Origin: Olivibacter jilunii
GTDB taxonomy: Bacteria > Bacteroidota > Bacteroidia > Sphingobacteriales > Sphingobacteriaceae
Direction: 5' to 3'
Length of the DNA: 64,000 bases
Assembly (NCBI RefSeq): GCF_900607235.1
Contig: NZ_LR027849.1
Coordinates: forward strand, 558,001-622,000
The stretch's first letter is position 1. The number at the start of each line of letters is the position of its first letter. Both the position numbers and the translations under genes were made by a program. Shown here piece after piece: positions 1-7,526 of this stretch. Below the pieces are notes generated by a model. That model made no database searches and was not told where the DNA came from. It worked only from the letters and a program-made list of their open reading frames with translations.

Positions 1-1
1 C

Positions 2-367
2 GGTTATGAGGCCACATTTGCGGATGGAAGTTATATTAAAAAGCAGATAGATACGGTTAAAAAATCGATACCGCATTGGGCCCATCATACATTTGAGATT
101 CCGCCGGGCACTACCTTGAAATCCCTGAAAAGAAAGTTGGAAAAAATTTATTCAATAAACATAGTCTTTGAAGATAGTGCTGCTACGAAAGTTGTTGCAG
201 AAGGGGCGATCAATACGCAGGAGCCGATCAGCGAATATTTAAGAGACCTATGGTATGATACTGAAATAGATTATTACTTTTCTAAGAACAATGATACTGT
301 TTATTTATCTAAGCCAGATATCGGCTGGCGCGATAAGGGCGGTTATGATTCCGTTGGAGTAAAATGA
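2..367 (+). CDS. FecR-like anti-sigma C-terminal (DUF4974) domain, 5'-truncated by window edge
   Basis: The reading frame is open from base 2 and runs to the stop at 367, so only the C-terminal ~121 residues are visible and no start is assigned. The segment resembles the STN-like DUF4974 domain that ends FecR anti-sigma factors: a helix (TTLKSLKRKLEKIYSI), then NIVFEDS, then a two-strand and helix module ending in IDYYFSKNNDTVYLSK. The same arrangement closes the mini-FecR at 26266-26832, whose C-terminus (IDYYYDPEGTLHF) aligns well, so this may be a second copy of that type. In the family this domain lies in the periplasm and relays a SusC/FecA STN signal to an inner-membrane anti-sigma factor. 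Whether a central FecR domain precedes it cannot be seen. Confidence 0.7.
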   Translation, partial: GYEATFADGSYIKKQIDTVKKSIPHWAHHTFEIPPGTTLKSLKRKLEKIYSINIVFEDSAATKVVAEGAINTQEPISEYLRDLWYDTEIDYYFSKNNDTVYLSKPDIGWRDKGGYDSVGVK

Positions 368-549
368 GGTTGCGGAAACTTCAAAATTACTTCAGGGCAA
401 TGTATATTATTTAACAACTTCGATAGTATAATGAGGTGCCCCAGTGCACAAATAGTGATTAATCCGCTTAATTTGCCGCAGGGAGAGGTAGGGCTTTTAT
501 AAGCGAGGGCTTTACTGATCCTTGTGGCATTAGCGGTAAATAAGGATAT

Positions 550-819
550 ATGATGAAAGTTGTAAACATGTTTATTAATCTGATGCCAGGACTAAAGTGG
601 AATTTCCGCATTCAGGCGTGGAAGCGGATGAAAAGAAAAAGGAAACCACATAAAGGAAAGCATTATACAAAGTTTGAAGAAGAGAGCAGTGTCGATGACT
701 TAGTTCTGTTCGGCGGCGAGTTTGAGGTATTAGAAATTTCAATGGGACCATGTAAAATTATGAGGGACCCAACAGGAATTCCACCAAAAAAAATTGCCAT
801 TGGAATTGGGTTGAACTGA
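550..819 (+). CDS. hypothetical protein, 89 aa
   Basis: Short ORF that I do not recognise. It begins MMKVVNMFINL, has a very basic patch (KRMKRKRKPHKGKH) around residues 27-40 and a more ordinary C-terminal half. There is no clear signal peptide or domain. It sits alone between the DUF4974 gene tail and the minus-strand genes beginning at 1136. It could be a remnant or a chance ORF. Confidence 0.25.
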   Translation: MMKVVNMFINLMPGLKWNFRIQAWKRMKRKRKPHKGKHYTKFEEESSVDDLVLFGGEFEVLEISMGPCKIMRDPTGIPPKKIAIGIGLN

Positions 820-1135
820 CCTTTATCAGAGTCGTGATTAACTGTACCAACGTTTATAAATAGGGTCCAGTTAAAAGAGAAGCAAGGCTATTGTATCAGG
901 AGTAGCTCTGGTGATCTTATACCCTGGATGGAATAATGGTGGTTTCTGAGGAATTAATATTTTTCAGGTTCTACTTGGTTGTGTAAAATCTTAAACGATT
1001 TCTCTGTTAGTTTAAAATAGTACGGTCACTTTTGGGCATTTTGTATCGGAAAGTAAAAAATTTATTGATCAGCGTGCACAATAATAAAAAAGCCAGGTTG
1101 AATAATTTATCAACCTGGCCGAAGCGCTAATCCTA
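820..1135. other. gene-free interval
   Basis: About 316 bases between convergent genes. The only structure seen is the hairpin at 1092-1119, a terminator of the minus-strand gene. I see no RNA gene or repeat here. Confidence 0.5.
1085..1119 (-). terminator. rho-independent terminator of the 106-aa gene
   Basis: A perfect 10-bp inverted repeat, gccaggttga (1092-1101) and tcaacctggc (1110-1119), has an 8-base loop. On the minus strand it is followed directly by a T run (1085-1091). It lies 17 bases past the stop of the minus-strand gene 1136-1456. Confidence 0.85.
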
Positions 1136-1456
1136 TCAGATTGTATAATTTGGTAAGTTCCGGATAAAGCACCATCCATTGTGCACTAAGGTTTTTGCCA
1201 AGGAGTTGAAATAGGTCCAGTCATCCTCATTGCGACCAGTGGCTCGGTTATAGGCCATGATAAACGTTGCTGCATCAAGATCTTCTTCCAGGTATGCCCT
1301 ACCATCTTGCCGGTAGGAATACCCAGTAATATCAGCCTGAATACCCAAATCTACAATTGTTTGATAAGGCACTTCAAGCCATCCATGACCTGGATCTTCA
1401 TGAAAGGTGAAGGTTGTAGGTAAGTTCAGTTGCTTTTCATTGATTTGCTTTTCCAT
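1136..1456 (-). CDS. conserved hypothetical protein of mobile-element type, 106 aa
   Basis: I place the start at the ATG at 1456 (MEKQINEKQ). The longer frame to 1732 adds about 90 residues with no sensible composition and runs through the repeated upstream element. The core reads FHEDPGHGWLEVPYQTIVDLGI, then YLEEDLDAATFI, a small conserved family I associate with plasmid and phage cargo. It has no membrane segment, is presumably cytosolic, and has no assigned function. A good terminator follows. The gene upstream on the same strand (1766-2641) shares a duplicated leader with it, so the two are probably expressed under similar control. Confidence 0.6.
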   Translation of the reverse strand: MEKQINEKQLNLPTTFTFHEDPGHGWLEVPYQTIVDLGIQADITGYSYRQDGRAYLEEDLDAATFIMAYNRATGRNEDDWTYFNSLAKTLVHNGWCFIRNLPNYTI

Positions 1457-1500
1457 AATGTATTTTTTTGTTTGAAGGCTTGGTAAGATTGCCGAATTCC

Positions 1501-1585
1501 GGCAAGGTTCCGTGGAATACCGGAAGGATGAGGATATGCCGCGAAAGACCTTGAAGGAAAAATGGGCAATCATATTTTTGCCGGC
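1501..1585 (-). repeat. duplicated upstream element, copy A
   Basis: About 75-85 bases beginning ~45 bp upstream of the ATG at 1456. It aligns with copy B at ~2680-2755, upstream of the next minus-strand gene. The best conserved cores on the plus strand are cgtggaata and tatgccgcgaaag, with matching cttg and aaatgg blocks around them. The location at the same distance before two genes suggests a shared promoter or leader. Confidence 0.55.
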
Positions 1586-1730
1586 CCAACAAAAAATACA
1601 TGGAAAAGCAATTGAATAAGGCAGGTTAGTTACAAACCCCTGTAGGCAGAAACTTAGTTTAGGGGTTAGGAAAATGAGGGAGTGGTCTTGGAAAAGCTTA
1701 ATTAAATCTGTTTTATCCATATGGTAAAAC

Positions 1731-1761
1731 AATAAAAGGGTGCAGATAACACCCTTTTATT
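1731..1761 (-). terminator. terminator of the 291-aa gene
   Basis: A perfect 12-bp inverted repeat, aataaaagggtg (1731-1742) and cacccttttatt (1750-1761), has a 7-base loop. It lies 4 bases past the stop of 1766-2641. On the minus strand the stem ends in a T-rich stretch. Confidence 0.8.
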
Positions 1762-1765
1762 AGGC

Positions 1766-2641
1766 TTAAAGCCCACTTAGTTCTTCATATTGGTGCTTTG
1801 ATAATTCAATGTAATAATTCCAGCCATTGGCGCTGTCGATCAAGGAATCCAAATCGCCTTCAAATTTATAAATATCGCCATCACCCTGTAACAGGGCAAG
1901 TTTAGCACCTTCCATATCTTTTTGTTCCAGCATATCTACGAGTATGGTGCCGAAGGCGAAATAACGTGTACGATAGAGATTTTCAGTATCATAGATGTCC
2001 GCTTCTGCACGGGTTGATATAAAGTTACATTCAACAAATGAATATTCGTTTCTGTGGTTCAGTAGGATCATGGAATCTAAGATATGTTGTTTCAATTTAT
2101 GAAAAATATACTCATTATCTAATGACGCGTCTGCTTCAAAGGTCAGCTTAGCACAGATATCTACCTGTTGTTTCATTTCATCTTCACCGGAATCATTGCC
2201 CAATAGTGAATAGATATTAAAACTATTCGTCCAATACCGTTCACCTGTGTGTTTGGCGCCGGCACGTAGGTATAAGTTTCCATATTTATCCAAAACCGTC
2301 TCATAGCCGGATAATTGTTGTTCCGGTTCAGGTAGTTTGCTGCGATTTAATTCCCTGATGTAGCTATACCCAGGGGACTCCTGTTCTATCTCTTCCAAAA
2401 TTTCAAAGGGAATGGTTTCATCCGAATTGGAATGGAAGCTGACATCTCCAATCCATAAACTTAGATCCCCTATCCATTGGAGGTCCGGTAAGGTCAGCAT
2501 CGCATCGTATATCTTTTTGAGCTGGTGGAGATATTCTCCTGTAATTTTAAGGATTGCAAAATCTACCTGATCCCACTCGCTGTCACTGTAAGCTTTCAGC
2601 AACAGGTTGTTCGTTCTTTTTTCTGTGATTTCCATTTTCAT
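1766..2641 (-). CDS. hypothetical protein, 291 aa
   Basis: Not recognised. The protein is acidic and soluble-looking, with no signal peptide or membrane helix. The N-terminus starts MKMEITEKRTNN and the middle has a DKYGNLYLRAGAKHTGERYW segment. The C-terminal 60 residues (AKLALLQGDGDIYKFEGDL and onward) look helical. It is monocistronic by appearance: its own terminator follows and a copy of the duplicated upstream element precedes it by about 40 bp. The start could be M1 or M3 (MEITEK). A role in mobile-element biology is only suggested by its neighbour. Confidence 0.6.
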   Translation of the reverse strand: MKMEITEKRTNNLLLKAYSDSEWDQVDFAILKITGEYLHQLKKIYDAMLTLPDLQWIGDLSLWIGDVSFHSNSDETIPFEILEEIEQESPGYSYIRELNRSKLPEPEQQLSGYETVLDKYGNLYLRAGAKHTGERYWTNSFNIYSLLGNDSGEDEMKQQVDICAKLTFEADASLDNEYIFHKLKQHILDSMILLNHRNEYSFVECNFISTRAEADIYDTENLYRTRYFAFGTILVDMLEQKDMEGAKLALLQGDGDIYKFEGDLDSLIDSANGWNYYIELSKHQYEELSGL

Positions 2642-3083
2642 ATTGCTTTTTTATGCCGGAAATTGGCGGTCGTATGGATGCAAGAAACGTGGAATAAAGC
2701 CTAAGCATTTATGCCGCGAAAGTTCTTGCAGACATAAATGGCCGCAAATAATTTCGCATAATAAAAAGCGGTTGAAAATGGATTGGAAAAATGAATGTAG
2801 GTAGCCTGGGCTCTGGATTTTAACAGCGTGCAGGCTTTTGATTTTTGCGTTTATTTCGATTTAAAAATGTTACACGGTTTACCGGCGGCTATTACTGAGA
2901 TGCAAAGTAAAGCTATAACCTTAGCTTGCCATTGAGCTACGTTTATTGATTTCTTTAAATATAAATTACCCAAATTATATTGCATCCCGAGTTTTCCAAA
3001 TAAGCTATTTCAATGCAACCTATCTGCAGGGACTTTCTTTAAATTGAAAGTATCAATTAAGATTTTCCTCAAAATGACTGCTT
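2642..3083. other. gene-free interval carrying duplicated upstream element
   Basis: About 440 bases between divergent genes. The left part (2680-2755) is copy B of the repeated leader. The right part is AT-rich and should hold the promoter of the 406-aa gene, but no clear TAnnTTTG box was located. Confidence 0.4.
2680..2755 (-). repeat. duplicated upstream element, copy B
   Basis: Copy B of the element at 1501-1585, about 40 bp upstream of the ATG at 2641. It shares cgtggaata and tatgccgcgaaag in the same order with similar spacing. The two copies have diverged by substitutions and small indels, so this is an old duplication. Confidence 0.55.
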
Positions 3084-4304
3084 ATGGATCATTATAAAAA
3101 TGTTCAACGATTGTTTGCCGTAGAGGTGGGCGAAAGATTCGAGGGGCGCCATCAGCTCTCTATGGAAATTCCACTACAGGAATCTCATGGTCAGCCAATC
3201 CTTGTAAGTAAGCAATTAAGAGGTGAGGATTGGGAAATGGATAGTGTTGAAGTTGTTACACCTGAGGGTTTCCTCGTTAGATTTTGTGAATATAGAATAC
3301 GGTCAGAGCAAAAAATATTGTATTACAAGCTAAATACACCTGCAATTTGTTATCATCTGCAGTATCAAGGGAATTGTAATTATTTAGTGACAAAAAAGCG
3401 GACGATATCACTTTATGAAAACCATTATCACATTCTGTCGCTCAAAAGAAATTACGAAAAAATTTTATTTAATAAAGGGGTCTATAGAACGGTTGAGCTT
3501 TATTGCACATCTTCCGCAATGGGTGACCTAAGATCAAAGACTTGTAATTTTGGATCAATTGATCGAAAGCAACAAATATCGAAAATGCAGGGAGAAAGCG
3601 TTTTTTATGGTCCTATTAGACCCGATATAGATAATGTCATTAAGCATCTGGCAGAGAGGGTTCATCAGGAGGATTTTGGAGGAACCGATCATTATAAATG
3701 TACATTTGTTAACTTGGTTACCCAGGCAATTAGGGGAGAAAATAACTATGTAAAATTTAATTGCAATATTCAGATATTTGATTTTTGTGTTAATTGGAAG
3801 GTATTTGTGCACTGCCCAACCATTGCAGAAAATGCATTAAGCGCCCCTGAGTCCATACTGATAAAAAGCGCCGCTGGCACTTTGTTGATCCAAAGTGATT
3901 CTGATAAAGAATTTTCATTATGGAATTTAGTGTCTTATTTTAGGTTTCCATTTGCTATTTATCTCAGTCCGGGAAGATCCCATTATGCATTACTTACATC
4001 AATAAGAAACAATTTGGTGTTTGTCCATTGGTATAAAGGTGTTGCCGCTGTGATTGTGCCTGGAAATGACGCGTTTTTAGAAATAAGTTCTGGGCCAAAT
4101 ATCTTCCATTTTAATAATGGCATTAGTCATTTTGTACTACATTGCCAGTACGAGATGGGGCTGAATGGGCAATCATATAAAGAAATTGAAGAAAAGCTAA
4201 GGTTACATCACCATGTTCAGCAATATTTTCCAAATGTGAATACTGAATACATATACCTAATTTACCAAGAATTAGTGTATAATGTCAAAGTTACTTTAAA
4301 TTAA
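3084..4304 (+). CDS. hypothetical protein, 406 aa, upstream of LanKC
   Basis: Not recognised. It starts MDHYKNVQRLFAVEVGERF and is rich in aromatic residues and beta-strand-like stretches (for example residues 270-350, with VSYFRFPFAIYLSPGRSHYA). No signal peptide, transmembrane helix or known catalytic motif is visible. The last ~50 residues look helical (QSYKEIEEKLRLHHHVQQYF). It is AT-rich like the lantibiotic synthetase gene that follows, but a 478-bp gap separates the two, so they may or may not be one unit. A sensory or regulatory role, or a role in peptide maturation, is possible but unsupported by motifs. Confidence 0.65.
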   Translation: MDHYKNVQRLFAVEVGERFEGRHQLSMEIPLQESHGQPILVSKQLRGEDWEMDSVEVVTPEGFLVRFCEYRIRSEQKILYYKLNTPAICYHLQYQGNCNYLVTKKRTISLYENHYHILSLKRNYEKILFNKGVYRTVELYCTSSAMGDLRSKTCNFGSIDRKQQISKMQGESVFYGPIRPDIDNVIKHLAERVHQEDFGGTDHYKCTFVNLVTQAIRGENNYVKFNCNIQIFDFCVNWKVFVHCPTIAENALSAPESILIKSAAGTLLIQSDSDKEFSLWNLVSYFRFPFAIYLSPGRSHYALLTSIRNNLVFVHWYKGVAAVIVPGNDAFLEISSGPNIFHFNNGISHFVLHCQYEMGLNGQSYKEIEEKLRLHHHVQQYFPNVNTEYIYLIYQELVYNVKVTLN

Positions 4305-4310
4305 TTCGTA

Positions 4311-4436
4311 ATGACAACTGTGTTCCTTTCATATAAACAATGTGATCCCAATTTTACAATTTTACAAAAAAAATCTCCCTGCGTGTACATTGCAGTAGAT
4401 GATTGTAGCTTTGGTATAATAAGAATTGAACAATAA
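4311..4436 (+). CDS. candidate 41-aa peptide between the 406-aa gene and LanKC
   Basis: An ORF too short for routine calling. ATG at 4311 is 6 bases after the stop of the 406-aa gene and the stop ends at 4436. The product begins MTTVFLSYKQC and contains three Cys and several Ser/Thr (LQKKSPCVYIAVDDCSFGII). Position and composition would fit a ribosomal precursor peptide for the LanKC downstream. However, it lacks the LxxLQ leader helix and the canonical S-x2-S-x(2-5)-C labionin pattern of known class III precursors. It may equally be a chance frame or a remnant. Confidence 0.3.
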   Translation: MTTVFLSYKQCDPNFTILQKKSPCVYIAVDDCSFGIIRIEQ

Positions 4437-4782
4437 AATAAGGCCATAAGTCTCCTGACATAGCAAACCCGTTAGATACTATACTTTAGAGTTTTTAATC
4501 CTCAAAATAACATCCAATATGACTTTTTCAATCTCTCATTTACCGTAAGTAACAAGTTTAGTTGAGCAATTACTTTGGCGATTCAAAAAAGGAATCGCTT
4601 GTAACTCAAATGAGCGATGTTATAGGATTCTCTTTGCTGACAACAATAGAGTTTATGATTTATTACTAATATTCATAACTATAGCGACGTGCAAAGAGAT
4701 GTAGTTATGCTGGCTTTTCCCTAAAACATAACCGTTCCCAATTCTAGTCTATATATTTTGAAGTCATTAATTAATAAGCCAT
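4437..4782. other. gene-free leader region upstream of LanKC
   Basis: About 346 AT-rich bases. A perfect 7-bp hairpin (gcgattc 4578-4584, gaatcgc 4592-4598) with a purine-rich loop is present but lacks a T tract. A promoter for the LanKC operon is expected here, but no convincing Bacteroidota consensus was seen. Confidence 0.35.
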
Positions 4783-7482
4783 ATGCCTACTAGCGTTAAG
4801 ATTATTTCGGATAAGCAATGTTTTATCTCTGCGGATAGTATAGATTCTTACTTTAGTGGTAACCAGGTGAAAGAGTATAATGTTTTGTTAGACCAATTTG
4901 ATTTAACTTATGATATAGTTGACTACTATTTACAAGTTGGGAAACCTAAAGGGATTCAAGGCTGGATTATTCATCTTTCTGCAGTGATTTCGCAAGTTCC
5001 CTATTTAATTGACGCTATTCTTCCGGAATTAATTCGCATTCAAGTGCCTTTTAAGATTCCGTTGAATAAGGAAATAGCTGAGAATATACTTTTTGGAAAA
5101 TTCGGATACAGAAATCTCGCCAAAATTGTTTGTATTTACCCTCACGATTCTCAACAGTTACTTAAATTAATTCAATTCTTGCTGGAAAAAACAAAGGATT
5201 TTAAAGGACCTTTAATACCTACTGATTTTCAATTGGGCGGAATTGTTTTCGTTAGGTTTGGAAGTACTAACCCAATCATTAAAATTGATGGTGACGGAGT
5301 TGTTAAGAAGTATTTCTATACAGTTGATGGGAAATTAATTGAAGACAACTATCCAGTTCCTTTTAAATTATATGATGGTTTAGAATGGCCCTTTAGCTCA
5401 ATAACAGCTTATAAAGTCATACCAAATTCGGATAATAGAAAATCTCGTATAAAAGTTTTGAGATCTATAGTGGAGGATTTTAAAGGGTCTGTTCATTTAA
5501 TATCTTATAAAGTAGGGTTGTTTAGAAAGATTAAATGCATTCTAAAAGAGGGGCGATATTGTATGTATTCTGATGATTATGGCCGTGATATACAAGATAG
5601 ACTAAGGTGGCAGTTTGAATTACATAAAGCATTAGAGAACATTATACCTATTCCAAAGGCACTCGATTTTTTCATTAGCAACAAGGACGCTAGTCTTATC
5701 ATTGAATATATTGATGGTGAAATATTAGATAAAAAAATTGTATCTATCTATGATGGAAGAATATGGGCAGATCTAAGTGTCGATAAGAAAATAATAATAT
5801 TCGGTTTTTTATTCCAAATTATCGATATGGTCTTTAAAATTCATCATCACGGATTTGTTCATAGGGATATCACACCAAATAATTTTATAGTTGGTGAATC
5901 AGGAAAGGTGTACATGATAGATTTAGAACTTATGTACTCAATTAACGGAAATATGCCTCGACCTCCGTTTATTCTTGGGACTAAGGGGTTTATGTCCCCA
6001 GAGCAAAGGAGAGCAGAAATACCGACAACTAAGGAGGATATATTTGCAATTGGTGCATTAATGATTGTTTTGTTTACTTGTTTGTTGCCAACGACTTTAA
6101 ATTCTGGGTCAGAAATTGATTTGAAGAATAGGCTTATGGTCCTAATAGGAAACGAAGAACTTGTATGCTTGATATGCTGTTGTCTTCTGGAGAATAGTGA
6201 CAACCGCCCAAATTTAGATACTTTAAAGGAGAGACTTACTAAAATTTATAATGAGAGCAATTTTTCACAACCAATTAAGATATCGAACGGAATAAGATTA
6301 AAGGTTTCCCAGAGCGTAAATTCTGCCATAAATGGACTTAAAAGCAGTGTTTTAGTCGATAAAAATGGTTTATGGTATTCTTCTTCACCGAAAGATAGCT
6401 TTATTAGCTCCAATTCCGAAGGCCCCTATTGTTTATTGACTGGCTTGTTTAACGGAATTCCTAGTGTTTTCTATACGCTATTTGAATTGAGACGAGCTGG
6501 ATTTGACGTTGATAATGTCTTGAAAGATTGCTCCGAAGCAAATCTTAAATATTTAACTGATGAATGTTTTTCAAATTTGGATCAACTTTCTAATGGCCTT
6601 TATTATGGTACATATGGACTTGCAATGATGCTTGCATCTGGTGTAAAAAGCGGGTATATTATCAACAGCGAAGAAATTGAAAAGCTTATATCAGAATGTT
6701 TTAATAGTAAAGTACAAGGGGGTAACATTGCCTTTGGAGCTTCAGGCATGGGGCTTGCATTAATATATTGTTATGATTACTTGAATGCGGAATTTGTCCA
6801 GCAAAAATTAAAGGAAATTTGCAATTTCTTACTTGAAAGCCAAGAAAGCGATGGGTCTTGGTTTACGTCTGAAGATCCAAAAGGACCGGCAAGTAAATAT
6901 TTGGGGCTTTCGTTTGGAATTTCTGGCATTTTGTACTTCCTACTCTCTTATATAAATATATTTTACGATGAGAAGACTGATTTGGCTATTGTAAGAGGTT
7001 TGGATTGGTTAGACAATCAAAAAAGTGAATATGGTGATGCATATTCGTGGACAATAAGTGTGAATAGTTCCGATACCGATCCCTGGTTTGCTAACGGGGT
7101 AACAGGAATAGCGTTCACTTTTATAAGAGCATTTCAGTTTTATAATAATGAGAAATATAAGCGAATTGTTAAAGGTGCCCTTTTAAATCATCCTGAGAGA
7201 ATTGCATATCGTATTCTTGGCCAAAATGCTGGTTTGTGTGGACTTGGAGAGGTCTATTTGGAAGCATACAGTGTTTTTAAAGAGGATATTTGGCGACTGA
7301 GGGCAGATTGGATTGCAGAGTTATTAACAAACTTGTATACAAATATTGACCCCAATTCTTGTTTTTGGGTAATGGATAATTTGAATAATACTGCAGATTT
7401 AATGGATGGTAATTGTGGTACTATTCATTTCCTTGCAAGATGGCTAGAGCCTGAAAAGCTATCGATGCCAATATTTGTCTAG
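4783..7482 (+). CDS. lanKC: class III-like lanthionine synthetase LanKC (lyase-kinase-cyclase)
   Basis: An 899-aa three-domain enzyme that would phosphorylate Ser/Thr in a precursor peptide, eliminate phosphate and cyclise the dehydro residues onto Cys. Residues ~1-220 match the lyase region of LanKC/LanL (PFKIPLNKE, then IYPHD, then GPLIPTD and VFVRFG). Residues ~230-460 are a Ser/Thr kinase with the HRD loop HRDITPNN near 360, a DFG-equivalent MIDLE near 377, and GTKGFMSPEQ. Residues ~500-890 form a LanC-like barrel. The zinc positions are degenerate: DPWFANGVTG replaces WCHG near 766, and GLCGLGE near 816 keeps a Cys but lacks the His. This is why I call it class III rather than class IV. 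The length is normal. It is followed after 44 bp by the FAD-GT fusion gene. The function of the three domains is family knowledge; the substrate is unknown. Confidence 0.85.
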   Translation: MPTSVKIISDKQCFISADSIDSYFSGNQVKEYNVLLDQFDLTYDIVDYYLQVGKPKGIQGWIIHLSAVISQVPYLIDAILPELIRIQVPFKIPLNKEIAENILFGKFGYRNLAKIVCIYPHDSQQLLKLIQFLLEKTKDFKGPLIPTDFQLGGIVFVRFGSTNPIIKIDGDGVVKKYFYTVDGKLIEDNYPVPFKLYDGLEWPFSSITAYKVIPNSDNRKSRIKVLRSIVEDFKGSVHLISYKVGLFRKIKCILKEGRYCMYSDDYGRDIQDRLRWQFELHKALENIIPIPKALDFFISNKDASLIIEYIDGEILDKKIVSIYDGRIWADLSVDKKIIIFGFLFQIIDMVFKIHHHGFVHRDITPNNFIVGESGKVYMIDLELMYSINGNMPRPPFILGTKGFMSPEQRRAEIPTTKEDIFAIGALMIVLFTCLLPTTLNSGSEIDLKNRLMVLIGNEELVCLICCCLLENSDNRPNLDTLKERLTKIYNESNFSQPIKISNGIRLKVSQSVNSAINGLKSSVLVDKNGLWYSSSPKDSFISSNSEGPYCLLTGLFNGIPSVFYTLFELRRAGFDVDNVLKDCSEANLKYLTDECFSNLDQLSNGLYYGTYGLAMMLASGVKSGYIINSEEIEKLISECFNSKVQGGNIAFGASGMGLALIYCYDYLNAEFVQQKLKEICNFLLESQESDGSWFTSEDPKGPASKYLGLSFGISGILYFLLSYINIFYDEKTDLAIVRGLDWLDNQKSEYGDAYSWTISVNSSDTDPWFANGVTGIAFTFIRAFQFYNNEKYKRIVKGALLNHPERIAYRILGQNAGLCGLGEVYLEAYSVFKEDIWRLRADWIAELLTNLYTNIDPNSCFWVMDNLNNTADLMDGNCGTIHFLARWLEPEKLSMPIFV

Positions 7483-7526
7483 CTTTTATTTTACCTCAAT
7501 TTTAGTTAAATCCCAAATGAATAAAA

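Noticed and set aside
1457-1732. N-terminal extension of the 106-aa gene to 1732
   Set aside because: It runs through the duplicated upstream element and reads as low-quality protein; the ATG at 1456 gives a compact conserved product.
4783-7482. Class IV (LanL) lantibiotic synthetase
   Set aside because: LanL keeps all zinc ligands in the cyclase; here WCHG is replaced by WFANG, so class III is the better label.
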